Origin: Gnetum montanum
Taxonomy: Eukaryota; Streptophyta; Gnetopsida; Gnetales; Gnetaceae
Assembly (NCBI GenBank): GCA_015680685.1
Contig: MNCI01004181.1
Location: 472,646-533,947, forward strand
DNA length: 61,302 nt
Reading direction: 5' to 3'
This document shows, one piece after another, positions 36,701 through 48,700 of this stretch; position 1 is the first letter of the stretch, and each line of letters opens with the position of its first letter. Under the pieces are notes generated by a model, which saw only the letters and a list, made by a program, of their open reading frames with translations, was not told where the DNA came from and did not search any database. A program made the position numbers and the translations under genes.

Positions 36701-39700
36701 AAATTCTTTTTTGCCACAATAAAAGCCAACAAGAAGACTAAAATAATACATGACGTCTCCCAAGGGGGAAACTTGGTGCACGACACACATGCCATAGCCC
36801 AAGTTATGCAACAAGACTAGTCTAGAATATGGACTAGGGAAGACCCCTCCCCCAACTCCATTCAAATCCAAAGGATCATCTAGGATCAAGACAATGAAAA
36901 ATTAATGGCTCCCATTACCAAACAAGAGCTCTTAGAGGTCTTAAGATCTCTCAAAACACATAGGGCCTTAGGTTCGGATGGGTGGCCAATAGAGTTCTTC
37001 AAAGAATTTTATGACCTCCTAGGGGAAAATATTGTGGACACCTTCAACCTCATGCTTCAGTGGAGACAGGTTAGGCACAAAACTGATTGCTCAAGAATTG
37101 TGCTCATGCCAAAAATCCCTCATCCTACTAAGCCAACCCTCTTTAGACCAATAGAAGTATGCAATACACTACTCATATTATGCACAAAGATCCTTGTCAT
37201 AAGGTTGCAACCACTGATACCTTCCCTGGTGGACATCCAACAAGTTAGTTTCGTCAAGGGGAGGTATATTCAAAATCAGATACTACTGATACTACATGAG
37301 ATCATGCACTCTACACAAAAAGCCAAATTCCTAGATATGTGCATCAAACTAGACATAGCTAATGCATATGATACAATATTAAGGGGCTCCCTCAAGGACA
37401 TTATGCTATAAAAAGGGCTCTACCCAAGGTTCATAGACTCATGTATAAAGCTTCAAGCTACTAGGGCATACTCTTTTGACATTAATGATCAGTTGTGGGA
37501 GTTTTCCTCCAAGGGCAGGAGATTGCACCAAGGGGATCCCCTTTCACTATACTTATTCACCATAGTCATGGACACTATGAATTCATACTGGAAGGGAGAA
37601 GAAGTTCGTGAACTGAACATTGAGGGGATCACATGTATCACTGAACACTATGTGGACAACACGATATTGGTCACTAGGGCGATAGTGCTGCAAGCAAAGG
37701 TTATGGCCAAAGCCCTCCAAAGAATGTCTTGTGAGATTGGACTCATTGTTAACTAGGACAAATCTATTGCACACTTCTTCTGTACAAACACAGCAATTAA
37801 AGGAAAAATATGTTGCACACTAGGAATTTTATAGGGGTCTTTTTGGGACTCCTACTTGGGGGTGCCCATGTTTGCATGGAACTGAAAAGTGACTTGGACC
37901 CATCTAATCCAAAAGATTCAAACCTGGGTGCAACATTAGACCTCTTGCTTCCTCACAAGGAAAGGGTAGATGCTAGTAGACTCTTTGGTTCTTTTGGCCA
38001 TGGACAGGTTTATTGCTTCAACAACGTGGACCAAATCATCCAAAACTTTATATGGTCGGGTGGAAAGGGAGGTGATCAAATGCACTTGGTCTACTAGGAA
38101 AAGGTGGCACAACCAAAAAACCTAAGGGGACTAGGGGTGACAAGCTTTGAGGATATTATCCTGATGGGATACCAATCCCTTATTAATTGTTTCTTGCAGG
38201 ATGATGTTGTGGTAAACTGGGTGACTATCGTTCAAAGGAAATATCACACATGGAATGTAACTACATAAGACTCCCACCTATGGTAAAATCTTTGCTCGTA
38301 TGCTCAAAAGCTGATATAGATGGGACTCCTAGGGTTGCCATCACAAGAAACGATGAAACATAAATATCCTACAGCCCAAGGAAGGAAGAGTGTTTGGAAG
38401 AGTTGCCTACCTAAACAATTAGGTGTTTCCTATGGCTCATTATTCAAGCAGTCCTCTCGGTTCAAGCCTTGCTCTAAGAATGTAATCTCCCAATTAATGA
38501 TAACTACTTTCTCTACCAAGATGCCACAAAAACCATACAACACTTCACCTTGATGTTCCCCTTTACTAAAATGGTATTAACAGCTTCAAGCATTACGCCT
38601 ACACAACTACTGCACAAGGACTCTTCGGTTGGCATAGTGCTCTGGACCCTCTGGTGAACAAGGAACAACCTGATATTCTAGGCCTCCCCACTCAAACCGC
38701 CAAAAAAATTTACTTTACATGCCCACAAGCTTTGGAAGGAAGCTACAGCAACAATGGGGATTACCCCAACCTTTGAGCCTAATTGTGAGAGTTTCAAATG
38801 TAACTAGGCACTGTGAAGCATGGTGGTGCAGATGGGGTGGGCAGAACTCCTTTCCCTTCTCATTGGCAAACCTGACCTCTCAGATGTGCCATTCTATACA
38901 CAATGGAGGGGAGATTTTACAACTTTCCATGGTGTCCACATTCAACTTATTGAAATGGCCATTGTAGAGTATCTAAGCCTATTGGCCCCAAGGGAGATTG
39001 TCTTGCCCACCAGGCAAAGGCTCCAGGATGTTGAAGGTTTCTTCGCTAGGATGGTGCCAAAAACTAGGGGTGGCCAAGTTTCCAAATCAGCTCTACCTCT
39101 GTTGTTGTAGGAGGCTGTGAAGCTTGTTGAACAATATTTCATTCAATCAAGTAACGTGTGGAAGCTACAAGGTGCACACTTCGCTTTCCTTCACTACATG
39201 CAATGTAGGCGACCAGCAAACTTACCAAAATGCTTCTTGGCCTCCCTCCATTGGGGGAAAAGCGAACACCACTTTGGCCTGATTTTAGCCTTATGGAGGA
39301 CAACACAACTGCTAGATCCACCGCCAGTAAAGCCCTCCTCCTATAGTGTGGTCTATGAACCATAGAGACCAGCACATGAGGGAGAGTCCTCTTCCTCAAT
39401 GCAGGCTAGTGTGGAGGAGTAAGGGGGACCCACAAGGGCTAGGGAGAGCTCTAATTGGCAGGGTTCAACTACTGGCCAACAATCAAACTTCAAGGAACAA
39501 CTCCAGATGGCCAACAATCAAATCTACTGGTAGGTACAATGTAAGTTTGAGGCTGACGTCCGCAAGGTTACTATCAAGGTTGAGGCCATGGTGAGAGTAG
39601 AGGAACAGGTGCGATGGGAGGCTAAGCTCCAACAACACAAACAAGAGGCCATGACTAGGCAACAACAAGAAGAGCTGCAATTCAAGAAAGCTGTGGAGAA

Positions 39701-42700
39701 GGAACAATGCCAAAGGGAGTTAAAGAACACTACCTTTAGAAGTGCAATGGAGGACCAACTCAAGGAGCAAATTAGGGCAGACCTATGGCAAGAGCAACAA
39801 GAGTGGCTCAAAAGAGAAGTTGAGGAGGAGGAGCAATAGCAGCAACCCAGCGCCTTCCTAGAGGAATAACATATGAAGATAAATCAGGACATAGCACAAG
39901 AGTCCAATGCTAGGCATTGGCTACATATGGGAAAGTGCCCATACATGGTCATGGGGATCAATCACAATGCTTCATGAGCTAGGTTGTGGAGGTTTATACG
40001 GACTACATCTGGTAGGCTCCACCCAAACAAGGCCACAAACCTAGCAAAAGCCAACAAAAAGCAACAAGAGGAGCAATACAAACGATTTCAGTAGGTCGTG
40101 GTGCTCATTACATCAAAACATTACAAGGCCATCTTAGATGTGTCCCACTTACAAGAAAGGTCATGATGTCCTTGCACCAGACTTCTCAGATCCATTTGAT
40201 GGTGAAGTTCAAAAGAACAAAAACAGGCTACCTAATGCCATGGGTTTCTTGGGGTTTGGGTTTGAAAGTAGTAATTCTGATAACCCAAGAACGGGGCAAT
40301 TTCGTATTTTCCCTTGCTACAAGATTTTGAGATATGTCTCTCTAATATTTGGTTGTTGCTTTTGCATCTTCCCCCCTTCTTGGGNTTTCTCTCCCCTTCT
40401 GTGGTCAATTCTAGGGGGTTCAGATCCCTTGGGCTTTGTATATGATTTTTATTTTAAAAGATATTTACCTGACCTTTTAGCCAAAAAAAAAAAAAAGAAA
40501 GAAATGCCTCTATGTTATGATGGGGGTCAATAGTTATAGCCCCTAGAATGATCTCTAAGCATATATCAAGCAGATTTCAGCCACGTATCATCCAGACACA
40601 ATGCACAGCCTCAATCATGACGAAAAGAAAGTTAGATTGGCAAAGTACCAACCTTTTCGCTAGGTGGCAAATTTTATTAACTCCAACAAGGAACATGATA
40701 CGTTTAATGGAATCCACCATGAGCGAAGGCCTCGATGCTCTTGCATCAAACTATCGTTTCCCTGATGAATTTCTGAATCTCCAAGTTTGAAAAAGGGGCG
40801 TCGCTGAAATTTTTGGATTTTCGGGGGAATCTAGGTTTTGACATGGGGCCTAGTTGGCAGTCAAATGTCCACAGTTTGTTTAAGTTCTTCCTTTCTTAGA
40901 TCCAGGTTGTTACAGAAGGCTTGTTCTCCAGTTTCGTCCTTGTGGTTAGGTTACCTCTCAGAGAGGGGTAATGCTCCCCACTGTTTTTGTTTTATTTGTT
41001 CAGCTTTGTACTCTGTACATTTTTGTAATATAATACAATCCTGATCCTTTCTCAAAAAAGCAACTCAGAGGAGAACACTTACAAAAGTGAAATGAGAGAA
41101 ATAGGATAGAAAGGGGAATTAGTATAGAGTTATCCTAGAAACTTTGGAAAGGCATAGAGAGAACCTGCCTGGAAGCCTTTAGACAAAAATATGTCAACGA
41201 TTTTCAAAAGCACCTTGTTCATCCTATGTATGAAAAATGGATGAAGGTTATATCATTCATTTTTCATTTGAGATCATATAGCATTATGAACATGCTAATC
41301 AGATAACATATAACATCAACTACAAAGTTATTGGTACAACTCATTTTTTTTAACTTTTGACAAAATTCAAGAACAATGATCATTAATTGTTTGTCAAATG
41401 ACATGCAGAAAGAAAATTGTGTTCGACAGGCTCCAGACTATGCCAATGCGTTGGCCTTGATGACAAACCTAATAGTGTAATAGGCATTTAGGGTGTCCTA
41501 AGCAAAAATTCTTTTCAACGAGATTAGATACCCCTTTGAGTTTTCTCTAGAAGATTTCTACTCTACCTAACCCATAAAGAGGTAATTCCTAGCGTCCACT
41601 TGGACTTCTCTTTCTTGCACACGTAACATAATTTTCATTATTATTATTTTAAACAGATAAAGAGGTAATTCCTAGCGTCCACTTGAACTAAGATTTGAGG
41701 TACAACCAGAGTAGTCCTGGGATCGTAAACTTCAACCAAGAGATTATCAAAATTCCATTGCATAAGCTATCAAAAACAATGAAATGACAAAATAAATAAC
41801 ACAATATTCATCTCAAGGTACCAATCAATTTTTAGTATCTGTTCATCTACACATTTCTTCTTTTGCAAAAGGTACATATATACCACAAAAATTTGGCATG
41901 GATTTTATTCCCATTGACTGAATATAAATGCCTATATAAATTAACAGAAATCCTTTGTTCAAGCAACATTGCCGACATTTAAAATTGCAAAATCAAAAAA
42001 CCTATGCTTACCTCTTTAGTTTCTCCATCTGTTTTAACATGCTCTTGTTTGATAGTTTCATGAGCTCCCTGAAGTATTTCATCTAAAACTGCAGCTCCAG
42101 TCTCAGCACCATCATGTGCTTCACTTTGAAAGTTATCAGAAGTAGTGGCATTTAGCATTTGCTCTTCAGAAGCATAATGATTATCCTTGTTGATTTCACT
42201 TTGCTTTGGGACTAAAGCATCAATTGGTGTCACACTATCCTTGGAAATGTGTGTTTCCTCGTCATCAGATATTTCTGTACTCAGATAGTATATATATCCA
42301 ATCAACAAAAATGACAACAGATAAAAAACTGAAAAAGGAATTTTCTCCTCAAAGTATATGTAATTACACTAGATGTTTAAAGAAGAAAATACTAACATAG
42401 TTTCATTGTTTGTAAATAAAGAAACGAACACATGTAAGTATCATGTCTTACTTTTGTAAATGCATTGAATGCTTATCTATTATGCCAACATCTCGCCATT
42501 CAATGACGATCAAATCTTCGACTTGACCAACTATTCCTCTCTATCCACCTTGTTTCACTTTAGTAAGGTAGTGCGACTAAATTCAAACCTTTTCAGCACA
42601 TCAGGGTAGCTATTTTCACTTTCCTGTATGTTAATGTCAATCCAGATTTCATCATCTCTGCTGCAAGTCTCACAAACATTTCTTAGGGATTCCATGTACT

Positions 42701-45700
42701 AATTATTTTGAAGCAGGATTGTTGCTCCTACATTGGATCAGATCTAGTGATCCATTAAGCTGTGAGTAGTTGTTGGGCAGTTTATTCTTTTTCTTTAACT
42801 AAAAATATATATCGGTGATATTGTTGATGTGAAAATTTGAATTTGGAATACATGCAAAATTTCTGATGACCTATTTCTGGTTATTTACAATTCTATAAAG
42901 CAGGGCATCATTGATTAGCAGCAGCTCAATTAAGAAGCTGCATCATATTCATGCTAGTGGGAACATCTTTGAGGTTAGAATTTCATCATTGAACTCATTG
43001 TTCATTTCCAATTTCTCTGAGTGCAGAGGCCAATTACAATGTCCCTTTGAATTTTGTTAGACTATTTTATGTGGTTCATTGTATTTGCCTACTTCTAATA
43101 ACAAAAAGAAAGGATCATTACCCAGAGCTTCAATGCTCATCCTGACAAGTGGGGTTCCAAGAGGGTTGGTGGATGAGCAAACCTAACATCTTTGAGTGGC
43201 TGTGCCCAAGCTCAAACCCATGTCTTCCGAATTGAGAAACAAGTATCTTACTATCACTCCAAATGATGGTCCCTCTACTGTTTGTAATAACAACAAATGC
43301 TAAAATATATATAGTGACATAAAGGAAAAATTGTAAAATATGATGTATGAGATGTGGATGGAGACTAAAATTAGGTAGGCACTTAGTAACCACAACAAGT
43401 TCTAAGAATTTACTCAAATTTATTATGGAAATCAACCATGACCATATGATGAAGACCAGTTGGTCAAGCAGAGAATTCCTTTTAAAATGTCTGTAAAGCA
43501 AGTGCCATAAAAAAAAAGTTACTTATGACAACAGCTAGTTGATGAAATAGATAGTTAATTGTGATCATGAGTGTCAAACATGAATTGGGATTAATGTCAG
43601 CAAACTATCAAACTCTTAATCATTTCAAACTTGATCTTGCTTAGCATATTCACACAGATTGCACTGAACAAAAGCTTCTACATATATATGTATTTCTAAG
43701 GATGAAATCCGATCCTTTTTTAACACTTTCACACCATATTGCATTTTTGTCTATTGTACATGATAAAATTTCGAATTAAGAAGTTATAGATATAAGAATC
43801 ATCATCGTCATCCTAACCTTGTCCCAACAAAATGGGATCAGCTTATAGATATAAGAATATTTATCATATTAATCGGGAGAATCAAATTAAATTTTGCAAT
43901 GCATAGTTGCTATGATTAATCACCGGATAAAATCAACAGCCAAGGAAAGTCAGCTCAGCCAGTTTTTAATTTGATTTCTTTGCAATTAATCGCCAGATCT
44001 CAAATCTGGAGATTAATTGCCATTACATCAATTTAAATAAAATCACATAAAAGGAAAAACCAAAATAAAATTCAATCACAAATAAATTAGATTAACCCAT
44101 TGCAAGAAGCATGGTTAACACAGAAAATATAAGTAAAAACCAAATACATCATCTTTGTCATTTGTTCTCTGGGTCAAAAGAAAATAAAACTTAAAGCTCA
44201 GCATTGCAATTGCTTACATTGGCAACTGCTGTGCTGCATTTTATGGCTTTCTCTGCTGCATTGTATACATTTCTGCTGCACTGACCATAAAAAACCAGAT
44301 TGTTTACACTGTGCTCTAATGCATTTCTGCTAGATTTTCTGGTGTTTGGTGGCATATCTGAACAGAATACCAAGAAAAGCAGAGATAGTTTACATTTGCA
44401 CGTGATTTCATTTGAAAATACAACAGTGTTCTTGCACTACAGCATTGGTAGAACCTGGAAAGGATAGTATTGCTTGTTATGCTTTGCTTCTCCATCTCCT
44501 GCTATGATGGCTTCCAACACAATTTCAGTCTTGGTCCAGCATTCAAGCTTCAATATGTTTTTTGTTTGAGCATGATAATTTATTATTCCAGCATTTTTGT
44601 TCGTTTGAGTTTGATAAAAGCTGTATTGCAGTTAAACCTATATCCAAACAAGATGGAGGAATTGTTGGCTGTTGGCGCATACGACAATTTCACTCCACTA
44701 TATTATGTATTGCATGTACTGCAATGGGTCACGTTTACATATACGGTAATCATTTTTACATATTGACATATTATGTAAGCATACAAAATTATTAGAAAGG
44801 AAACAGAGCTCCATTTGTAACCGTTGCCTTGATCTCCTTTGTTTCATTCTTTGTAATATCAATAAATAAAATGAAAAATAATGTTGTTTGCGTTGCTAGA
44901 AAGTTTTCCCTGGAGTTTTAGGGAGGGATGCTGTGGCCTGAATGTAATTTTCTAAAAAAAATATTTAACGGCATGTTTGGTTGCCTAAATCTGTCGATGC
45001 CCATATCTGTATGAATGTTGAGTATAGAGATTCTGAATCCAGAGAGACTATACCTGCGCAGGCTAAATCACAAAGGATTCAGAATCCAATGAAAAAGGCT
45101 ACATACAACTGGTCACATGAAAATCCAGTGATACATCCATGTAAAACCAAAGACATTATTTAATTTAAAAGGTGAAATACAGATGCATTTTCCCAATTCC
45201 AATCGGTTGGATTCGAAATGACGGGAGCAGTAGCAGAAGCGGGAGCGGCAACTGAAACGGGAGTGGCAGCAGAAATAGGAGCGGGAACAGCGATGAAGGA
45301 AGCAGCAGTAGGAGGGGCCATAGAAACGGCTGTTGTGGGAGGGAGTAAGGGGGGGAGTAAGGGCAGGGCCGTGGACGGTCAGGAGAATGTGGCAGAGGGC
45401 GCACATGCCTCAAGGGTTAGCATGTTCTCACGAGTAGGAAATGGTGCTGATTTTGACACTTGTGCACAGGATGGAGCGGTCATGTGGGTCAAGGTTGGGC
45501 ATCCACCCAAGGAGGCGGTGCAAGAACTAGAGCAAAGTCTATTGGGCAAGTTTATCTCCGAGGGAGTAAGGCTGTGTATGGATTTGATCCAAAAATGGGT
45601 CAGAGTGACGTAAGGGTTGGAGGACGTCCATGTTCGGGGGCTGGCGGACGATCGGCTGCTGTTCACATTCTCAACGTTGGAAGACAGGGATAGGATGCTG

Positions 45701-48700
45701 CTAGGGGGTCTGTGGTTCTATGGAGCCCACGGACTAGCCCTAGCTCACTGGAGATCTGGTGCACACCATGATAAAGGCCTCTTTGATCAAGCACCAATAT
45801 GGATCCAGTTGTTCGATCTACCACTGGAGTACTGGGAACCAACGTTTCTGAAGTCTCTGGCGGGGCTATTTGGGGAATTTATTAAATATGATGCATTTAC
45901 AGGGTCCGTGGACCGAATGCGCTATGCCTGTTTCTATGTGTGGAGGTTGCTGCGGTCGGAGGATAGGGTTGTGGAGGTCGTGCTAGACACCGGTGGCGGG
46001 GAAGAAAAGATCTGCATGAAATTTGAAAACCTGTCGGTGGTGCACAAGGAGGAGCACCAGGGGTGCAAGATCTATGGGAAACAACACTCCGAATCTGAGC
46101 ACTGTCGAGGACCAACTGAGGTCACTTAGGGCTGGAGTCTTGTGGGTAGGAAGGGCCAGATCTGAAAGTAGGGGTCAGGTGCAATAGGAGATGGAGGACC
46201 ATAGGTCAAATGCCCACATGCTCAAACCGTGGCGGGGAGGGGAGATGGACAAAGAATGATGAAGGAAGATATACTGCCTTGGGTCAAGGAGGGTGTAGCA
46301 AATCCGCTACAAGTGAGTGGCACGGCGACACGGCTAAGGGGCCGTCTACAAGTGAGGGGATGGAGGAGGTTCCTGGCTCTCCCCGCAGTTTGCTGATTCC
46401 AAGGAATGTTGCACAGCAGACTTCAACGCTGGAATTACCCCCGTTGGGGGGAGTGGATTACAGTGGTCTAGGGCTTTGCCAAGCCAAAAATGCAAGACAT
46501 CTAGCCCAAGCAAGCAGAGGGACAGCTCAAAGCGGTGGTACTCAGGCTAGACAACAGGATTGGGCAGCCCAATAAAACCACAACGTGCAAGAAAGTCACG
46601 CAACAGGATCTGGATTTGGGGGTGCAGCGAACGTTGCAAGAGGTGTACCACCAACATGTGTCTACATCTCCATGAAGATCCTCACCTAGAACTATCGGGG
46701 ATAGGGTGCCCCGTACAAAAGAAATACCCTACAAACGATGGTTAGGGAGGCAGGTTGCGAGGTGGTTTGTTTACAGGAAACCAAGGTCCAAAGGACCAAA
46801 AGGCAGTTGCTCATCTAGGAGGGATGGGCAACCCAAATGGTGCCCAATGTGGGACACATGGGAGGTCTAGCCATTCTGGCCAAAATCCCAATCAGTTTTG
46901 TAGATGATTCTGATTGAAGTCAAATTGTCCACGTGCCACAAGCAGATTTTTAGATAACAAATTTTTATGGGGCACAGAACTGGGAGATCCAAATACAGGA
47001 ACTCAAACATGTGGCGAGGGTCATCCTAATTCTACTAGATGGATGTTCCTAGGGGATTTCAACCAACAGCTCTATTGCTAGGAGAAATCTAGAAACGACT
47101 ACACTGATCCACCAGGGGCCGAGGCATGCATCGAGTTTCTTCGCCAATATGAGCTGATTGACCTGGAGATATTGGGGTGTAAATTCACTTGGAGTAATTG
47201 TCAAAGAGGCACTGATCACGTCCAATCCAAGATAGATCGAATATGGGTGAGTGAGCGCCTCATGCTAGAGTACAACATCACAACAGAGGGAAAGGAGCAA
47301 CAAGCTTCAAACCATCAGTCCATTTTGTGCTAGCTCCAATTGGAGGAGAGTCAGGAGCCTGGGCCCTTTAGATTTGAGCGAGCTTGGCTACACAAAGCCT
47401 GGCTGAAACCAATGGTGGCTGAAATTTGGGAAAATTATATTGGGGCATAGGAGCCCCAACAGTTCCTAAGGGATGGTCTATGGACTTTGAAACATGGTAT
47501 CAAGGCCAGAACATCAAATAACAAGTGCAACTTCCGAGGATACAAACAGCAAGTCCAGACGGAACTACGGGAGATTCAAAGGTTGCAAGAAGTGGGGGCA
47601 GCCTGGGACATGGAAGAATAGGAGCTACTCAGGGAACTCCATGAGCTGGATAGGGAGGAAGAGAGCTACTGGCGACAGTGGTCAAGGGTGACATGGCTAT
47701 GTGAAGGAGACAAGCATACACAATTCTTCTTTGCCACGGCCAAACAAATAAGGCCCATAAGAACAAACTCCAGTATCTGCTAGAAGGCATCGGTGGGGGA
47801 GGCCTATAGAGTAGCAAGAGGGGGCTGGATGCCTTGCAAAAATATTGGGAAGACATGGAAATGGCAGGCCATAGAACCGATCTCTTTGCCAATCACAAGG
47901 GTCATCACAAGTGCTGATAACTCCAATTTACTACGTCCTTTCTCATGGGAGAAGCTGCAGTGGCCTTCGAAATCCATGCAATCCAACAAGGCTCTAGGAC
48001 CAGATGGATGGCCGATTGAATTTTTTAGGGAGTGTGAGGATCTTGTGGGACCCAATTTGCTGGATGCATATAATAGTATGCTCAATTGGCAGTAGGTTAG
48101 GAGGGAAATCAATTGCTCAAGGGTGGTGCTACTTCCCAAGGTCCCTAAACTGACATCACTAGGGCATTTTAGACCCATCGGGGTCTACAACACGTTGCTA
48201 CAGGTTTTCTCCAAACTACTAGTTTGGTGGCTTGCACCGCTGATGGGGAAGTTCGTTGGGGAGCATCAAGCGGGGTTCGTTAATGGTCATTATCTACAAG
48301 ACAAGGTGTTGCTCTTGCAAGAGATCTTGCACTCAGTTAAGGTGGCTAGATTTCCAGGCATGTGCATTAAACTGGACATAACCAAGGCCTATGACACTAT
48401 GAGCCGGGCAACACTGAGGATGGTGATGATGGAGAAGGGGCTCGATGCAAAGTTTGTCAACCTCTGCATTCAAATGCAACGAAGTTGCTGGTATTCCCTT
48501 GACATCGATAGGAGGCTATGTGGCTTCGCTAGAACGAGACGTGGACTGAGGCAAGGTGATCCATTGTCACTGCTCCTGTTTATCATGGTCATGGACTTGT
48601 TTAAAGGCTATTGCCTTGACAAAGGTGTTCAACGACTACAAGTTGCTGGAGTGCACAATCTAGCAGCTCATTATGTGGATGATATGATGGTGTTTTCCAA

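Larger units (their letters stand above)
34746..40497 (+). mobile_element. LINE D: L1-type, ORF1 end to poly-A, with internal 588-bp duplication
   Basis: Starts in the end of ORF1 (about 34746-35080), followed by endonuclease, a duplicated linker segment, RT, the gag-like module, a coiled coil, the J-like module and a 3' UTR ending in A14 at about 40483-40497. 5'-truncated and strongly decayed. Antisense to SKI2. It follows LINE C head to tail without spacer, which suggests insertion into, or recombination with, LINE C. Confidence 0.85.

Noticed and set aside
44470-44795. Two overlapping hydrophobic frames as a small membrane protein
   Set aside because: No homology, no flanking gene signals, and A/T-rich intron context; likely chance.
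45113-45413. Minus-strand frames rich in S, L, P and C
   Set aside because: Antisense shadow of the A/G/E-rich LINE E ORF1 start.
45218-45613. Independent host gene for an A/G-rich protein
   Set aside because: It continues after one stop into the DUF4283 domain of LINE E and lies inside the LINE target duplication; it is the ORF1 N-terminus.
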